NCBI GenBank assembly: GCA_903813345.2
Contig: CAIIXF020000009.1
Location: 18,005,759 to 18,069,758 of the forward strand
Source: Owenia fusiformis
Lineage: Eukaryota; Annelida; Polychaeta; Sabellida; Oweniidae
DNA length: 64,000 nt
Direction: 5' to 3'
A program made the translations under genes and the position numbers. Positions 1 to 13,279 of the stretch are shown piece by piece; the first letter of the stretch is position 1, and each line of letters opens with the position of its first letter. Below the pieces are notes generated by a model that was not told the origin of the DNA, did no database searches, and was given only the letters and a program-made list of their open reading frames with translations.

Positions 1-1039
1 GGGCTGTTATTTATTTAGACAATGGAGGGTGACCAAAGACGTGATGCAAAACTATATGTACAAATTCCTTAGCAAAAAATGAACAGTTTAATCAGCCATT
101 CCTCTAAAAATATCATGTTTAAATACAGACAGGAAGACGTATCTGACGTATCTGCACTACCTAGTGCTGTTAAAATAGAAGCTAATATGATGCATAAAAT
201 AGAATCTGAACTTGTAAATAGGTAAAAATAATGGTTCAGACTTTTAAAACATTTCTCCACTTTGTTTCATGTCGTGGGAATCTCAGGAAAGCACTGGGGT
301 TCTAGAAAAATTCCAAACCAAATCACAAGGGATTTTGGATAAAAGTATACTTTTGTGGTCCAATAAAAATGAATAACTTCTTTCCAAACTGGAACCATTT
401 TAGCCTTTGGCAAATATGCAAGAACTGTATATCTATGTTCATTCTTATAGTCAATCTTGATATGCCCCTTTCTATCCTACATAAAAATAGTCCCCAACAT
501 GTACTTTTGCAAGAACTATATTTTTCAGCAGACTTCGTTGTTATCACTGGAACATATGTAGCATCCTGGACTACATGTAAAGTAAAGAGCTCCAATAGGT
601 TATGGGAGGTAGAAATAGAGCCTGCTCGTGGGAACTATGACAACTATTACAACAATGTGCCTGAGAAAAAATGACTTCCAGAGCAAATCCTAGTGCAATT
701 ACAATCAGTACTTACATTTATATGCACTTGTGTAGAAATAAATAAAAAATGTTTGTTCTCAAGATTTCTGCATTGAAATTATGTGCCTCCAAATGCTAAA
801 ATCAATTGGAGAAAATATCCACATTTGATCACTGGATATGATTGATCATCAAGGATAGCTGAATCACATTACAGCAGTAAAACAAATTGTTGAACAATCA
901 TTGTACATATAGACTAATATTGCTATAGGCGTGATAAAAAACATACTATTAATTACACGATTCCTGGAAATCTATATAAATGTCTTATGATGGTATTTAG
1001 ATCTCTTGGGAGGGCTGTGAAAGATGGGGAAACAATGAG

Positions 1040-1900
1040 GATGACAAGGGAATGAATACAGTAAAACCTGCGAACAGGGAATGCTCTTGGGACTGGAGGA
1101 AACTTTCCTTGTTCAGAGGTTTTCCCTATAGAGAGGGGCCACACTTTCAGCAAACTCAAACTTGCCGAATAAGCATATTTGTATATATATTGATTGATTG
1201 TACAAATGCCGACTCCATACTTGGTTATGTTTTCCCCATGTTGATTTTAGCTGCTGTTAGCGTCTGATGATGTCCAGTTGATGTAATTATTGATATGATG
1301 TGTAGAGATATAGTGCTAAGAACTGAATTTCAAGTTTCATCAACCCCATTTTATATCATTGATAATCTAGAAGTTGGATCAGTAAAAGATCTAAAGAGAT
1401 TTGGCTCAACATGTCCATGTACTTACTTTCTGTTATCTCCATAAAACAATTGTGTCAGTCCCTAGATTATCACAACTGATTGATGTAATTAGGTTTTTGA
1501 AAGGAAGAATTAGCTCATGATAATAAGTAACAAACAGATTAGTATTAGTTTTAAAATAAATCAGGGTAATTAACAGTGGGTGGGATGCTACATCATGTAA
1601 GCAATTGGCTTATCTTAATCTCAATCATATAATCCAAGCTTTTTATATTCAGATATTGGCTTAAGACTTTCACACCTCTGAAAAATAATGGAATATACAG
1701 TGTCACCAATATTCCATATTCCTTGTTCACAGGTGAATTTTTATAATTTGCCCCAAAATAGTGTTCCTTGTTCCCTGTTCACAGGTTTTCCCTACAGAGA
1801 GGGTCCGTTAACATGTAAGTCAATGGAAAAATATTTGGTTCTTTTGAAAAGCATTCCTTGTTCATAGGTTTTCCCTACAGAGAGGTATTCCATCGGACAG
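1040..1900. repeat. Degenerate interspersed repeat ('gttttccctatagagagg' family)
   Basis: Three related segments share the core 'gttttccctaYagagagg' preceded by 'ccttgttc': near 1105-1140, 1770-1805 and 1850-1885. A looser relative lies at 49320-49510. Copies are diverged and of unequal length, with no flanking target duplications that I can define. They look like remnants of an old short dispersed repeat. Confidence 0.45.
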
Positions 1901-2423
1901 GTTCTACTGTATATGCAAGACAAAAATTTGCCCATATGCTTTCAAGATTCTTATAATAATTTGAAAATGTCGATTTTTGCGGAAATTGTTTTAAAAAAAT
2001 TGCTAATTGATTTTGCTTAAACTTTTTATATAATTTTATAATTTTTGATCAAAGTGTTATTCAAGGAAAGGTGGATCTTCTTGGGAGGAAGGACTAGCAA
2101 CTAAGATACACAATAGCTTCAAAGATTAGTTGTGGCCACCTTGGAAGTTTCTTAATCTACTGAGGTAAGGCCACATGGTAATCCCAGTAATCCTCTATAA
2201 CATCAGGATTATCTTATCTAATCCAAAGTAACTTGCTCTACAAATTACAATATGGTAAGGTGCCTTGAATCATGAATGGAACGTCAGTGTATAATTAGTT
2301 GAGCTGCTCAGGTTAATCAGATAATGAAAAGACAATACGCTCCTAATACTAGCTTTACTCTCTGATTTATTACATTATCATGTGAATTCATTTGCTATCA
2401 TCTTGCTTTAAATCAAATCTCTA

Positions 2424-2452
2424 CCCCCCTCCCTCCCTCCCTCCCTCCCTCC
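2424..2452 (+). repeat. CCCT microsatellite
   Basis: About seven tandem copies of ccct, preceded by a short C run. This is a simple sequence repeat with no associated gene. Confidence 0.9.
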
Positions 2453-3689
2453 AATCAATCATATGTTTGTGATAGAACATGGTCATGGTTAAAATATTAA
2501 CCACCCTGAATCAATCTTCATCAACTAGCCATACTACCCTCTGACTAAAACAGACGATTTTGTAGTTTGATACTAATGAGATCTTAATCATCTCAAATGT
2601 GACTTTCATGGCCATTCATTATATCAAATGTGAAAAAATGTTAGATACTAATATACAGTTTTGTGATAGATATTCTGATTAGGTATCTAATATGATCAAA
2701 GAATTATTACAAACTTCCTGAGTGTAGAAGTTTTGCTCTTCTGGAGGGTATCTCAAAGTTATCTCAAGTTATATATATTTTTGATACGATAGGTTGGATT
2801 GATGCCATCAGCATGAAACTACCATACAGGAAGCAAAGTACTGTTTCATGGCTTTCAATGCTTTTTTAGCATATTAAGTCTTGATAAAGCAAGAAGGATC
2901 CCAAAGGGAAACAGGGTGGTCTAGATGTTGAGTAGATCAGCACGGGCCAATGAGAATCATTAGATCAGTGACTTGAACATCATTGATAGCTATATAAACA
3001 CAAGGTAGTCCACTTTCCTAATCAGAAGATCATAAATCAGATCATTCCTTGACAGATTGACATTTTCACAGATATAAATCCAGCTCTGAGATTTTCATAT
3101 GAAATAATAATAAAGAACTTTTGTAAATATAAAATAAAACCCATACATGTATGAGGAATGAGAAAAAGCATATCCACCCATATCTTACCAAGGCATTCAC
3201 ATGACAAAATATAACTACCAGGTAAGTTATTGTAAATGGTTACAAAAGTCATGCAAGCCCATAAGAAAGTGTAACAGTTTGTTACAGCGAATGCTGATTG
3301 CCAATGCTAACTGAACACCTAACACTAGTCATAACAACAGTAGCTCTGTTGTATTGCAATATGTCACAACTTCTTTCTTATAAAATAACTCAGACTAGAA
3401 TATACCCAACATGTATTTGTGAGCTAAAATTCATTGAAATCATCATTTACAAATTTTGATCAAAATCGTTTTACATTCTTTACATAAAATATGTCATGCA
3501 TTATTTACATTGCACTTTTGAGATGAACATGGTATCTTGTCTGACCTCCAAAAGGTATTATAAAAAGTAATAAATCTAATTTAAAGAGGATAAATCAACT
3601 CACCTCTCTAGAATTAATAATCCTAAATGAGCATCAATCACAAATATAAGTATCAATAACTATTATTGCCGTATTCCTAGTACTTTCTA

Positions 3690-3910
3690 GATTGATTCTA
3701 CATAATGGAAAGAAATATTTATTACCGGAAAGAGAACAGCTCTGCACATGTGCAATGTCGAAGTTCCGTACTTTAAATGATAATGATGTCATAAACGAGT
3801 TTTTCAATGAACTTGCACTAACATGTACATTAACTTCACCGGCCTGCAGACCGAATATTCGCCAATCCGTCTGCTTACGTCACAATTCCTTTCAGAGGTA
3901 CATCTATCTG
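3690..3910. promoter_or_regulatory. Weak promoter candidate with CRE-like and CCAAT motifs
   Basis: Local CpG content rises against the AT-rich surroundings. The segment contains TTACGTCA at 3875-3882 (CRE-like, ATF/CREB family), CCAAT at 3862-3866 and a palindromic CACATGTG near 3747. On the minus strand a good donor, AGAG|GTGAGT, follows at 3603, which could end a noncoding first exon of a leftward gene. I see no coding exon to attach to it, so this rests on motifs alone. Confidence 0.25.
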
Positions 3911-3919
3911 TGAGAACAA

Positions 3920-6900
3920 ACCTAGTAATTGTTTGTAATACCAAAGATACATTCACATGAATGTTTAAAGGTTGACTTTTACAGTTCTAGCACACTTGTT
4001 GCTTTAAAGAATCTAAGAAATGAATGGAATATGATACATGGCCATGTCTGTGGAAAGAAGCCTCCCCAAAATGTCATCCGTAATGGACAAATATGAACGC
4101 AACAACTATATCCAAGAACAGAATGAAAGTAAACATATGATAAAAAATAAGAAATATAAGGTATACATTACCAACATTTTTCTGACACATCATGGTACAT
4201 TTTGTGAGAGTAGAAATAACAAATTGTGAATTGATGGGTTAACACAGAGAAAATCATTATTCATTTTCATCTTGATGTTCTGACCAAAATAATAAGAGTC
4301 TTAAATAAATAAACATGTCCTGTAAGGTCAGAAAGGTACATAAAACACATGGGGAATAACACATAAATCTCAATGGATTATCATTTACAGTTTTAAGTGT
4401 ATCTCCCAAGAAGCATAACCAATATTAGCTAATTGGGGAATATAAATAAATGATACAACATTTCTTAATCCATACATTGGTCTGTCTAATGAACTAGAAA
4501 ACACATGTTTCTATAGCAATTCACATCGAAAACAAATGTAAATGCAATGTAACAAATGCAAAGAATAATGACTGTATAACATGCAAACTAATGTAGAAAT
4601 CAGTCTTGCAGAACAAATAAATGGGAATGCACAGAATCTCAGAACCCACCAAGGTGACCCTAGTGTAAGTGAACAGAAAGTTCTGTGATTGATGCGTCTT
4701 GTCCATGGAGACACAATTCATCGTATTACTACTACTGCTCTTCTGACTTTATAGGACTGTTTCAGCAACATGGAGATTTCAGTAATGACTTAAAGAGAAG
4801 AATATAGGTCTGTCTCATCAAAAAACAAGACAAATATTAGTTTTTGCATGCAAATGTGAAACTTAAGGGACCCTAGAGACGATTCCCAGAGATTAGGAGC
4901 TTCCCTATTGCTGACTGATTCTTCAATCCAATAGAACTTTGATACATTTTACATCTGGTCAGGATTTACACTTTCAGGAAACTTGACAAGTTGCGGCCAG
5001 AAGTAGTTTGCTGGTTGACCTATGTGCCTCAGTACAAACTTGTTATTTGTATGAAAATGAGCAAACTAGATCATATCTGTACAAGGGTGGTATAATTGAG
5101 CCGTGAACATGTGTAAAAAATAAACATAAAACAGATCTTTGCACTGGGTGGTTATTTACTTATAATCAAATATACAATTAGCCAATTATGAAATAGTAAA
5201 CAACTGACCAATATCCTCAAACAGCCGTAAGCGATTCATAGAAAAATTAATAAATTGAATACAAACATGTTTCTTGAAAATGAATGATCAAAAATGTACT
5301 AAAGACAGGTGAAAAAAGACGGAACAGGAAACCAGAAAACATTTTACAACAAAACTGCTGGAAGATCATTGGTACATTATGATCTGTAATCCATATATAC
5401 ATACAATGTACTAGGCACCTGTTGGGGGTAATAATGCATAGTTTACACTGGGTTAGGGTATATAGTTTTATATTCACACAGCATAAATAGAGGATATCCT
5501 ATGATTTATGAGTGATATGATTTTTATCCACGAATGGATATGATATCTGCACGAGCGAGCGTAGCGAGAGAGTGCAGATATCAATATCCATGAGTGGGTA
5601 AAAATCATATCACGAGTAAATCATAGGATGTTCTTTTTATTCCATAGTTAAAGTCATCATCAGAATCGTCGGAAATTAAGTTATTTAATTCGAATTTCCA
5701 AATGATCCGGCGATGTTGACCCTTAGCCTCGTTTTGAGTCTGAAGTAGCAAAAATCCATAAACCATCGCATACGACGTCGTATGTCATGGCTAAAAAACC
5801 GTATGTTATGGTTAAGTGAAAATTTGTCAAAAATATCATATTTTACCACTGATTACAAAAATACCGTTTTTATTTTCACATGTTATCCTATGAATATCAT
5901 GCTAACTATGGAATAATAATGAATATTTGATTAGATATGAAAACGTTGCCATAGAATAAAATGATGTAGCATGCACTACATTTCATGTAAAAAAGCTTGA
6001 ATCCATTAATAATAACAAAAAATCATCCAAAAATATAAATCAACTGACCCATTTAAAATTATATAAATAGACGCCAATGTACAAAACAAGACTGGACAAT
6101 GACATAAGGATTATTCTGACATACAGTACTTTACATTTGTTATTTAATGTTGCCCTTTGTAGTTCTATATCTTGCAAGATTTTACTGGAACTGAATATTT
6201 TAAACTAAGGTAGGCCAGGTAGAAAAAATTTGGCTAATTAAGGTAAGCAAAGCAGATTGATTATTTTGTATAATTTGAGGTAGATTAATTATCTGGCTTG
6301 ATAGACTTTTCATAAACTTGCATTCTTCAACCAAATTCCTCACATCGTGCTTCATTTTATTGGAAAATATGGGATTAAACAAAACAGTTCATTGACAAGT
6401 CATTTTCCAACCATGATTGATCTTATATCAAGCAGTTGTGATTTCCTATTACAGGGATTAATATTGAAGATCCTCACACAAAGCCAAGCAGACAGATATT
6501 AAAATATCTCAAACATCATGAATCTCCAAAATTACATCTATAATTTCAATCATTATATGAAGGTTATTTGGTGATTAGATAGGTAGGTATACGGATACAG
6601 AAATCATTGTAGAAAGAAAGCATATGAGTTATGCACAACTATAAAGTTTGCTAGTAAGTCTGGAGCCAACCACTACTAGTGTACTGTATGATCTACTAAC
6701 ATCACACCTGTCAGGTTTATTAATTATCAACGGAGAAGCACTTTGATTGGTATAACCCCCCCTCTACACTGGGAGCATGGCGAGAACATGAGTCAGCACT
6801 GATCTATATACTTAAGCATATGCATAGCACAGGCTATAGAGTGAATCAAAGGATTATCCCAAATTTAAAGATTGTAGCAGAAGCCGATCTATTATAAAGG

Positions 6901-8920
6901 GTAAAACTGATATTGCCATAAAATTAAATTAATCAAATATAATTAATATATACTGTAATTGCATAAAACTAAGAATAAATGAAGTGAAAAAACATTTAAG
7001 CTAAGGTTTCTAGGAATTCAAATTAATTTTAGTTGATAAACTGTTATTGCGCAGAGGTTTAGATTTACTCAATGACGTTCTTCAACAAATCACTGGTTTG
7101 GGAGAAAAACCATACGCTGTTGAAATTACAATAATATCTGTGGATCACAAATCACCCTAAGTAGAAAATAAGTTTTTGCAAAATACTATGGTTGATACAT
7201 GCGATATATTGAGGGAGAAGTATGGGCTAAACATGGACAATATCGTGCTCCTATACTCCATGTAACTTACACTGACTATATCATGAATGTACCCAAGTCC
7301 CATCATATCCAAAGTATACAATTATACCCATAACATCCTACACCAAACTTAAAGTATACTTTCTATCTCAGCCTACCTCAAAGAATACCCAAAGTAATCC
7401 TTTAACCCAAACCTACCCCAAAGTGTACCTTTAAGCCCAACCTACCCAAAAGCATAATGTTAACCTGTCTTATACCAAGTATATGTATGTCCAATACCCT
7501 GGAGTGGAGATAGCAAGACAGTTACTCTGCCCCCTCTCTACCTTTTACATCACCCTACCCTAGGCCTTAAGTATTCATCTAACCCCAGCCAAAGTGGGTC
7601 TTACCACCACCCTACCCTAAGTACTATGATGAATAATCATAGCGCTCAAAGTTATAAAAGCAAAGAATCATCTAATAATCATGTTTAATGTTAACAATGA
7701 AGATTAATCAACAAAGAATAATCAACCTCTTTCTGCACTAGCATCAAATCAAACAGTTTAAACCATGCCCTTAACCCTCAAGGGAGTATAAATTATTTAA
7801 GAATTGTAATTCATTGTACTGTTTATAGCCACAAGATTGTGTGACTTCAACGATTCCACCTCCACAATGACGTAAAGTGCACATAGGCAGACCCCACCTT
7901 GCCTCTAAGTCACTTATAAACATGACGCATGATCTACTATCGACCAACTGATGACTAGCTAAAAATATAATCATTAGAACAGATCATTTAATTTGGTAGT
8001 TCTAGAAGATGCACAGATAATAGATCTAACAATTAATTCTCTCAATAACCTCTGCTTATCAAATAATCTTATTATGTGTATCTGACTCACAGAGAGTAGA
8101 TAGGGTGCTGGTTGGGGTAATTTTACAACCCTGGCTTATACCCGAAACTCATAAGCTAGATACACTTATCTAATATCTATACAAAGTGAAGATTTTGCCA
8201 AGCAACAGCAGCGTTTTTATTCTAAACACATGAACATCTCTTTTAAGAAGTAAAATCACTGAACTACTGGAAAGGACTTAATGACACCACCTAGTTACAA
8301 TTACAAAACATAATAACAACTGTAAAAAATGCCAATGCCAATGTCAAACAAAAATGTGGGATACAAAAAATACAGTGGCTTTAAGCAGTATGTCACAATT
8401 CCTGGTCATAAAAGAACAAATCAATGTGACTTAAAGTGAAGCTATGTAATTAGAGGGTTTATCGATATCATTTTCAAACAAACTTAAGGTAGACCTTGAG
8501 GGAAAACAAAAGAATCTGCATATTTGCAGTTTACAAGTCTGATCTGCATATACTAATATAGAACATTTTCCAAGGTAACTGAGAATATAAGTTAATCTTG
8601 AATATCTGAAAGTTTGATTTGTACCAAAAGTTTGCAAAAGCTAATCCAGGCCTTCCCAACATTTGTTGACTCAGCAGTGGTTCTCTTATTGGTTTCCTTT
8701 AGTTTTTAAGTTATTTTAAGAATTACCAAGTCAAAAATAACTTGAGGTTTTGTGTCATAGCCACAAACAACTAACAGCTTAATGGTCGATATAACCTTCC
8801 AATCAAAACCTCTTGTCTAAAACTGAATTGAAAGTTAACATGAAGGATAGAAATAATATACTTTCCCTGTCTGGTATATCACTGTGCAAACGTAGCATTT
8901 ACTTCCTCATATTTTTAGAA
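3920..8920. other. Non-coding stretch with a palindromic element and degenerate repeats
   Basis: No supported gene. It holds the palindrome at 5.5 kb and a C-rich degenerate tandem tract of 'accYaccccaaagtRtacctt'-like units at about 7290-7480. Open frames are all short and lack splice support. Confidence 0.5.
5496..5629. repeat. Palindromic foldback element (CGAGCGAGCG type)
   Basis: The two halves are near-perfect inverted copies: 'atcctatgatttatgagtg' at the left returns as 'gtaaatcataggat' at the right, and 'gatatctgcac' pairs with 'gtgcagatatc' around a centre of gagcgagcgtagcgagaga. A second, looser inverted pair (ttattccatagtta near 5637 and taactatggaataa near 5908) brackets flanking DNA, so the whole insertion may reach about 5920. 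The architecture fits a nonautonomous foldback DNA element; no coding capacity. Confidence 0.7.
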
Positions 8921-8929
8921 CATACTGTA

Positions 8930-9376
8930 ACATACTCAACAGAATTACATTTGTAGCATACTCAACAGAGTTACATTTGTTACATACTCAACAGAGTTAC
9001 ATTTGTTACATACTCAACAGAGTTACATTTGTAACATACTCAACAGAGTTACATTTGTAACATACTCAACAGAGTTATATTTGTAACATACTCAACAGAG
9101 TTACATTTGTAACATACTCAACAGAGTTACATTTGTAACATACTCAACAGAGTTATATTTGTAACATACTCAACAGAGTTACATTTATAACATACTCAAC
9201 AGAGTTACATTTGTTACATACTCAACAGAGTTATATTTGTAACATACTCAACAGAGTTATATTTGTAACATACTCAACAGAGTTATATTTGTAACATACT
9301 CAACAGAGTTATATTTATAACATACTCAACAGAGTTACATTTATAACATACTCAACAGAGTTACATTTGTAACATA
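8930..9376 (+). repeat. 26-bp minisatellite
   Basis: About 17 tandem copies of a 26-bp unit, ttacatttgtaacatactc plus aacagag. Recurrent variants are ttatatttg and ttacatttgttac, distributed in runs, as expected from local copying of units. It decays at the right edge into single degenerate units and a short (TA) tract near 9451. A 26-bp unit cannot keep a frame open, and no coding role is suggested. Confidence 0.93.
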
Positions 9377-9379
9377 CAT

Positions 9380-12320
9380 ACTCCAGAGTCATACTCTGTA
9401 GAACACAGTGTAGCATTTTTAACAAAGTCACACTGTAACATACTCAATGGAGTATATATATATATACATATAGTTTGTAACATACTCAATTGAACACATT
9501 ATAGCATTCTAAATAATAAATAAAAAAACAGTTTCAGTCTAAGAAACAGACAGGTCAATAGTGTCATTTTGAGATTAAAAGTTACAATAGGTATGGAATT
9601 CATAGTTACTAATAAACCCACTTACCTTTAAATTGCACCTTGCTTTTTTCTTGACATGTGATCTCTCATTAACTAATAATTAGTTGATTCCTATGATCTC
9701 TTTATCAGTCTTTAACCTAATCACATCACATTAAACAAAGTGTCACTGCTTTTTCAATCTTGTTGTTCAATGATTTGTATTCAATTGAATGCAGCTACAA
9801 ATGATTCTAGTCCTGGAGGTTTATTAGAATTCTACATAGTGCCTTACCCTTACAATAAGGAAGTATTTGCATGCTATAAAACTATCATTACCCTTGCAAA
9901 ATATATTTCAAAGAAGAAATCCCAGAATATTTTAGGCAAATTTCCGATGAAATTTTTGGTCAAAAGTGGATATCAGATATATGTCATGTTTGATAAAAGT
10001 GATCAGGTAATATCGTGAAATAATATTGTATTTTTCATAGTATCAAATTATTACCAGTAAGGTTATATATGTGTTAGGTCATATAGCAGCTTAGTAACAA
10101 TTGGCTCATCTTCTATCAAACTGCATCAGCAGCAGAATTTTGAATAGATCATCATCAGGAATAGGAATCCCACTGTCTCTGTATGTATTGCACAATAATC
10201 TTCATTCTTTCAAGATGGAATATAAATGACATGGTGAAAGAAATATATTGGGACAATAAATTGCATCTTTGAATGAATTATAGTGTGGAACTAGTAACTT
10301 TACTATAAATAAAATATACTGAAAGAAGCAGAGAGTAAAATATTTTAGGATTGTTGAACTATGCTTTTCTCTTTGTTATTCTACAACCCCTGATAAACAG
10401 AGTCCAGTGACCTGATTTGACTTGGTGACAAATACTCCAAATACTGCCCTTCAACCCCTGGTAAACAGATCAAAGCAACTTTATACACCTTTATACTAAC
10501 ACATATGGTAAACTGAGATGCCCATGATAAATGGAATCCAATCACCCCCAAAAATATCACAAAAATGTCAACTATGATAAAAATGTAGGTGTTCCATAAC
10601 CTGAAATTCTGAGTCATGTACCACTAAAGCAATGGTAAATATGCATTTCAAATCAGGATTGGAACTGAATATTTTGAAATAATCATATACAGTAAACCTT
10701 TCCTGATTTTATGGTTTTACTATGCTACAATCTAACATATTTGATGGTAATCAGTTACTCATTCATTTCAGGTCCTAATTAATGAATGATTTGAAAGAAT
10801 GTTTGGTATCATTTATACTGACAAGAATTCCAAGATTAGTAAAAACTGCACATTCATACCACTCACTCCTAACTGACATTCTTACATATCAATTACACTG
10901 AGAAACTGAGACTCATTGTGCAATGAATAAAAATGACATTTTACTGATACAACAAATCACACTTCTTTCTTGATAGACAATGAGATATCATCAAAGTAAG
11001 AGTACCATTAAATTTTCCAGGAAAAAACATGCATGTGTAAGTTAAACACCTTTCTATCTCAAAGTGTCCAATGACTTTAACTGTTCTATGTACAATTCTA
11101 GATGTTCCAAGTGACTCTTTTTACTGTATGTTATTTACCCTAGATATATATATATTATCTGTTAAGTATTTGCATAATATACCAATCAGAAACAGTATAT
11201 TTTAGCTTTGGTTAGTTAATCATTATTTACTATAACAGTTATAGTATTTATATCTAATCAGCAAAATTGCGCCTAACAAACAACACAGAGTGTCTACTCA
11301 CCAAATTGTTGTTACTTGTAGGACACAGTTACTATTAGAACTATAAATCAACGTATTTTGTCCTATTATTGCATGTAGATATTTTATCTGTTACATTATT
11401 CTCATTCTGTCTTTGGTTTTGATTCAAACTTTTCTATTAATTTGTACTTATAAAGACATATCTGGGAATTCAAAGACTGATTCAAAGTCACATTCCACTT
11501 TTCAAATACTTCCTTATTACAGTCAAGTGTAGACCGTATGTACTCTATGGATTATAGATTTTCAATATGCCATTTTAACAAATTCTTCCCACTGAATAAC
11601 AAGGGGTTCCCCTAACCAGATCAAACTATTGTTAATAATATAAAAACTTCCCAAACTTTTCAGGAAATATTTATGAGCAATATACTTTAAACATGTATTC
11701 AAACAAAAGCGCAACAGTATTGGATATATTTCAACTATTTAGGTTACTCAGCTCCATATTCTAATACTAAACTCAATAGATTTATCAATGAAATTCCTGC
11801 CTTTAAGAAAAAGTATGTTAAACATGTATTTAAATATTTATGTTACCTACAATTCATGTTCAAGTATGTATTGGGTTTTCTTGTCATTGTTGGTTTTCTT
11901 GTCATTGTTGGTTTTCTTGTCATTGTTCAACGTGAAAATGAGTCATTGACTTCAAGATGTATTGCAAGAGATTGTATGGTGCAACCAAATCTATGAATGT
12001 TTCAGAGCAATTTCATTAGCATCAGGATTCTTGAGTTAGATCATTTTTGGATATGCAAAAATAAAGAAACTAATTTTTTTAATCCAGGAAGATGAGCAAT
12101 TTAAATACTGAGTGAGAGATATATATTAGGGAAAAATGAAGAATACTCCTTGTGGAGATTGTTTCTTCTTGAGGAGATGGCAGGACCAACTTTGCATCAA
12201 CTACAGTTGTCAAGTAATATCCATTCTGCATGGCAACAAATACTGCATAGCCATCTTTTAAAATTTCATGTAGATTGTTGATTATATGATATAATTAGAA
12301 CAACAATGAAGGACCCACTG
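9380..12320. other. Gene-poor stretch
   Basis: I see no exon or RNA gene. A degenerate repeat built on 'aacccctgRtaaacaga' occurs around 10385-10470, and the small tandem repeat at 11.87 kb lies in it. Confidence 0.5.
11874..11927 (+). repeat. Three perfect copies of an 18-bp unit
   Basis: The unit ggttttcttgtcattgtt is repeated three times exactly at 11874, 11892 and 11910. The lack of divergence indicates a recent local expansion. Confidence 0.95.
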
Positions 12321-12325
12321 TCCTG

Positions 12326-13275
12326 TGCTCACACAGTTTGGAACCTTCAGAGGAATTTATATCCTGACTTTCAAACAAAAATATTGATTTGGATTTGTAG
12401 TCTTGAACTTTCAGAAACTTAGATAGCATAGTTGTGTGACCTAGTTTGATGACCTTTGACCTTGAAAATTTTACTTATTCAGAGCTCAGTAAAGCTGACC
12501 AAAATTTACATCCAAAAATCAATTTGAAAAATCAACTTTTTTGACCTTTCGAAGGTCACTGAAGGTCAAGTAAAGGTCAAATCCTTAAACTAATGTCAGA
12601 TTTGAACTCCTGGCAACTTGTAAATGATTTTCAAAAAAAAATTGTTCAAATTGAAGCAAGTTGAAAAATAACTTATTTTTACTGTTTTTTGACGTCAAAT
12701 ATCTCAAAAACGGTAAAAATTTGATGCTGACATATATTGAGAAATATGTAGGGAATGCTTAAATCTATTAATGATGTAATCTATTGCAGGAAATGATCAA
12801 GTATAAGGCAAACTTTAAGAATCTTGTCAATCACAAAACCTGCCATTGACTTTATACATGAGAAAGTTTCCTGAAAATGACATGTCCAAATTTTTTCAAA
12901 TTTTATAGAGTTAACACCAAAAACCGTAATTCCAAAAGCTTTGAAATCTTCAGAGGACATAAGTTGCATATACACCAACTACCAAAAGTTATTTGAAAGT
13001 TCTACTTCAACAAAGTGTCTAGTATTTACAGAAAATTTGACTTTTTGACGTCAAAATCCGCAATTTCTCGGAAACCGGGCGAACTTGGGAAATGGCGATG
13101 ATAGGTCAAATAGGCATTATGGATATGCATAAAATGAATGTGGATATAACTCAATCCGAATAGCAGTTTTAATTTGTGCGGCCAATGTTGACGGACGGAC
13201 AGACGGACCAACGGACAGACGGGCGGACCAACGGACGGACGCCTGGTTAATCCCATAGGCTCACTGTGTGAGCCA
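12326..13275. mobile_element. Probable nonautonomous element with GACGGAC tract
   Basis: An inverted pair, gctcacacagt near 12328 and actgtgtgagc near 13262, brackets about 950 bp. The interior carries repeated 'gaaggtcactgaaggtcaa' and 'ttttgacgtcaaa' phrases and ends in a GACGGAC-type tract (13190-13247). A partial relative of the interior (ggtcattgaaggtcaaatc, then 'ttgaaacaagttgaaaa') occurs at 18764-18960, so this is a dispersed family. No transposase is visible. Exact ends and target duplications could not be fixed. Confidence 0.5.
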
Positions 13276-13279
13276 AAAA

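Larger units (their letters stand above)
1..3600. other. Gene-poor AT-rich stretch with degenerate repeats
   Basis: No open frame here has coding character or a convincing pair of splice sites. Visible structure is limited to related 'ttccctaYagagagg' tracts (about 1040-1160 and 1690-1900) and a CCCT microsatellite near 2.43 kb. A possible minus-strand mini-exon with a donor at about 1433 (open frame GLTQLFYGDNRK) was seen, but its upstream acceptor lacks a good pyrimidine tract, so it is not called. Confidence 0.5.
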
